Below are positions 61,789 through 64,000 of a stretch of DNA of 64,000 nucleotides, one piece after another; position 1 is the first letter of the stretch; each line of letters opens with the position of its first letter. Source of the stretch: Candidatus Sphingomonas phytovorans. Lineage in GTDB: Bacteria; Pseudomonadota; Alphaproteobacteria; Sphingomonadales; Sphingomonadaceae. The stretch spans positions 684,501-748,500 of the forward strand of contig CP119314.1 of assembly GCA_029202385.1 (NCBI GenBank), written 5' to 3'. The position numbers were made by a program, and so were the translations under genes. The notes beneath the pieces are model-generated. The model had not been told where the DNA came from. It ran no database searches and worked only from the letters and a program-made list of their open reading frames with translations.

Positions 61789-64000
61789 TCAGAACTTCGC
61801 GCGGACCCCGAACTGGAAGCGGCGGTCGACCCTGCTCCAGGAGGAGTCGCGGAAGACCGGCTTCGCGCCCGGCGTGACGGGCGAGTCGCCGAAGATCTGC
61901 TGCTGGTAGACGCTGGTTGTGTTCAGCAGGTTGCTGCCTTCGACCGACAGCTCGATATAGCGATTGACCGAGAAGCGGATCGACCCGTCGAGGAACCCGG
62001 ATGCCTTCTGGAACACCGGCAGGCCGATGCAGCAGTCAAGGTTCTGGGTGAGATAGCGCGAGCGCCAGTTATAGGCGAGGCGGATACCCACCGGGCCCTT
62101 TTCGTACAGTCCAACGACGTTGAACGTGTGTTTCGAGATGCCGGCGAGCTGATGCGAGTCGATCACCGGACCTGAACCGCCGGCGGCGGGAATGCCGATG
62201 CCGACCGCGCCGACATCACCGCCTGAAGTCGCGTTGATCAGGTTCGAATTGTTGATCCCCGACTGCTGCACGAAGGTGTAGTTCAGCTGGGTTCCCAGGC
62301 CACTGAGCAGGCCGGGCAGGAAGGTGAAGAAGGTCTGGTACGAGGCTTCGAAGCCGTAAAGCTCGCCACCCTTGTCGACATTCTGCGGGCCGTTGACCTG
62401 AACGAGCTGGGTCGAGCCGTTATTGGTGAAATTGCGGAACGACTGGCCGTAGGAGATGCTGTTGCTCAGCTTCTTGTAGAAGGCGTCGATCGCGAAGGAC
62501 GAACTCGCGCCCATATAGCGTTCGAACGAGATATCGAACTGGTCGGCGATCATCGGCCGCAAGGCGGCGTTGCCGGCATTGGCCTGGAAGACGAAGTTAT
62601 AGCCAGTGACATTGGCCGGAATGTGCGCCGCCGTCGGCGAATTATAGACGACATAGGGCGAGTCAGCCGTGGTGTTGTACGTCGGCGCGTTGATCGCGAC
62701 ATAGTTGCGCAAGAAGCCGATATCTGGCCGGGAGAGTGCGCGCGAATAGGCGAAACGCACGAAGTTCTTGTCGTCGAGCCCGAAACGGACGTTGAAGCTC
62801 GGCAGCCAGTTGGTGAAGGAGCTCTTATAGGTATTGGGTGCCCCGCCGCCATTGGTGAAGTTGCGGAGCGCCTGGGTGACGTAGCAGCTCGGATTGACTA
62901 CGTTGTTGCCCGAGAGCGGCGTGTTGCACGGTACGAGCTGGTCAAAAAGGTTGCTTTGGGGAAAGCCCGCAGCGCCGTCGCTATGCTCGACCGTGCGGAT
63001 CACGCGGACGCCGATATTGCCGAGCACGCTGATTCCGCCGAAGATCGTCTTGTCGTTCCCGCCGAAGCGCAGCATCGCATAGGCCGCCTGCGTCTCCTCC
63101 CGAAGATGCATCACCTCTGAGGGCGTGAAGCAGTTGTCCACGGTAGCTTCGGGGCGATCGCAGATCGGGGTATAGCCGGTGCCGAGCGGCGAGTTGGTCG
63201 TCGCGCCGCTCAGGCCGTTCATCAGCGCCTGGTAGTTCGTCAGCATCGACTGGTTGACGAAGGCGAGCGACCCATTCGGGAAGACGTTGCCGTCGAACAG
63301 TCCGCCCATCGGATAGGGACCGAAGATGCCGGCGCCATAGCCCTTGAACGGGGCGTGCCCGGCGGCGCAGGCGGGATAAGCTCCGCCTGTCGTGTTGTCG
63401 GCGTTGAAGCCGGGGCCGTTGCAGTTCCAGTTCGCCGCGATTGGCGTCCAGTTGAACGTCGAATAGCGCACCGTCTGGCGACGATCGGCATAGCGCACGC
63501 CGACCTTGAGCGAGTCGAGCCAGCTGCCCTCGGCGAAATCATATTGTACGTCGCCACGGATCGCGAATTCGTCCGCGTCATTGTCCTCGACATGGCCCTG
63601 GATGAACGGGATCCAGTAATTGTGCGGGTTGGCGAGACCGCCGGCCGCATAGTTCACATTGGAGCCCGGCAGCAGCTTGACCTGCGGGGTGCCGTCCTTG
63701 TTCACGCTATAGTCGAAATTGGCGATCGAGCCGGTCGCGACGAGGATGTCGTTGTTGTAGGTCGACGCGGTGATGTGCTGGATGTCGAGATTGGCGTGGA
63801 GCCGGTCGCTGACATCCCACTGGATGTTGCCCGAAAAGTCCTTGGTGCCTTCACGATGATCGAAATCGCGCGATTCATTCTGCAGGTACAGGCCGTCGCG
63901 CAGCGTCGTGCAGTTCGATCCGGCGCCGCAATAGTTCACGAAAGGCATGCCGGGTACGGCCGAGCCTGTGTTGATCGCATCCTGGAGGCTTGAAAAGGAG
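61789..64000 (-). CDS. TonB-dependent receptor (locus 2), C-terminal part
   Basis: The C-terminal 736 residues; the open frame continues past the right edge, so the signal peptide, TonB box and plug are outside. The visible part is outer-membrane barrel: repeated amphipathic strands such as VRFAYSRALSRPDIGFLRNYV and QFDISFERYMGASSSFAID, and the end DRRFQFGVRAKF with terminal Phe. FVRFAYSRALSRPD parallels ARFSFSKSIARPNYSD of the locus 1 receptor, placing both in the same carbohydrate-receptor class. It is the upstream gene of an operon with two halogenase-like genes, a cupin_8 gene and GH31, which suggests uptake of alpha-glucosides. Confidence 0.92.
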   Translation of the reverse strand, partial: SFSSLQDAINTGSAVPGMPFVNYCGAGSNCTTLRDGLYLQNESRDFDHREGTKDFSGNIQWDVSDRLHANLDIQHITASTYNNDILVATGSIANFDYSVNKDGTPQVKLLPGSNVNYAAGGLANPHNYWIPFIQGHVEDNDADEFAIRGDVQYDFAEGSWLDSLKVGVRYADRRQTVRYSTFNWTPIAANWNCNGPGFNADNTTGGAYPACAAGHAPFKGYGAGIFGPYPMGGLFDGNVFPNGSLAFVNQSMLTNYQALMNGLSGATTNSPLGTGYTPICDRPEATVDNCFTPSEVMHLREETQAAYAMLRFGGNDKTIFGGISVLGNIGVRVIRTVEHSDGAAGFPQSNLFDQLVPCNTPLSGNNVVNPSCYVTQALRNFTNGGGAPNTYKSSFTNWLPSFNVRFGLDDKNFVRFAYSRALSRPDIGFLRNYVAINAPTYNTTADSPYVVYNSPTAAHIPANVTGYNFVFQANAGNAALRPMIADQFDISFERYMGASSSFAIDAFYKKLSNSISYGQSFRNFTNNGSTQLVQVNGPQNVDKGGELYGFEASYQTFFTFLPGLLSGLGTQLNYTFVQQSGINNSNLINATSGGDVGAVGIGIPAAGGSGPVIDSHQLAGISKHTFNVVGLYEKGPVGIRLAYNWRSRYLTQNLDCCIGLPVFQKASGFLDGSIRFSVNRYIELSVEGSNLLNTTSVYQQQIFGDSPVTPGAKPVFRDSSWSRVDRRFQFGVRAKF

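Noticed and set aside
1..64000. CRISPR arrays, insertion sequences, integrases or prophage genes
   Set aside because: No regular direct-repeat arrays, transposase motifs or integrase signatures were seen on either strand.

Overview
The window is high-GC DNA from what looks like a sphingomonad (Sphingomonadaceae, Alphaproteobacteria). This is an inference from gene content: two TonB-receptor loci carrying tryptophan-halogenase-family flavoproteins, cupin-like proteins and SapC; a DUF6628-like protein; a lapA-pyrF-trpFBA-accD-folC gene order; and short dispersed repeats of the kind common in these genomes. No rRNA, tRNA, CRISPR array, prophage or insertion sequence was recognised.

1-16.9 kb is mostly housekeeping. 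It holds the N-terminus of a UvrD/PcrA helicase, a PiT phosphate permease with a Pho-box-like site, an MHS-type transporter, rsmD with an RluB-type pseudouridine synthase, a single-domain response regulator, a Rieske oxygenase, an AmpG-like permease and a TPR protein. A long minus-strand run lapA-pyrF-GNAT-trpF-trpB-trpA-accD-folC follows, several genes of which overlap by 4 bp. 17-20 kb has a patatin-like phospholipase and an EEP-family phosphohydrolase.

20.2-27.9 kb (minus) is the first nutrient-uptake locus: a TonB receptor behind a LacI-type operator, then SapC, a cupin_8/JmjC-like protein and a canonical tryptophan-halogenase-family enzyme. A NarL-type response regulator (27.2-27.9 kb) is divergent from a four-gene plus-strand operon (28.1-35.8 kb). 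Three of its products are secreted DUF11-like proteins and the fourth is a 1663-residue protein combining DUF11/carboxypeptidase-like domains with a probable outer-membrane barrel.

36-40.2 kb has RidA, a GNAT protein, a Fur-box-controlled operon (ICMT-like methyltransferase, Cys-rich protein, siderophore-interacting flavoprotein), and a leucine-dehydrogenase-type enzyme coupled to an ACT-like mini-protein.

41.2-55.1 kb is the most unusual part. It contains two related sulfotransferases, a RibD-C-like protein, a large WD40 propeller, a GT4 glycosyltransferase, a methyltransferase, an ATP-grasp/FemAB-like fusion, a GINT1-like transferase and an unrecognised 407-residue protein. Two divergent paralogous secreted proteins, each with one CxxCH heme motif, lie at 44.5-46.1 kb and at the right end. 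I read it as a possible locus for a sulfated, amino-acylated surface glycan or glycolipid, or a secreted metabolite; that is inference.

55.1-64 kb (minus) is a second uptake locus: a TonB receptor (N-terminus outside the window), an active-looking halogenase, a degenerate halogenase paralogue lacking Lys79, a cupin_8 protein and a secreted GH31 alpha-glucosidase, closed by a strong terminator.
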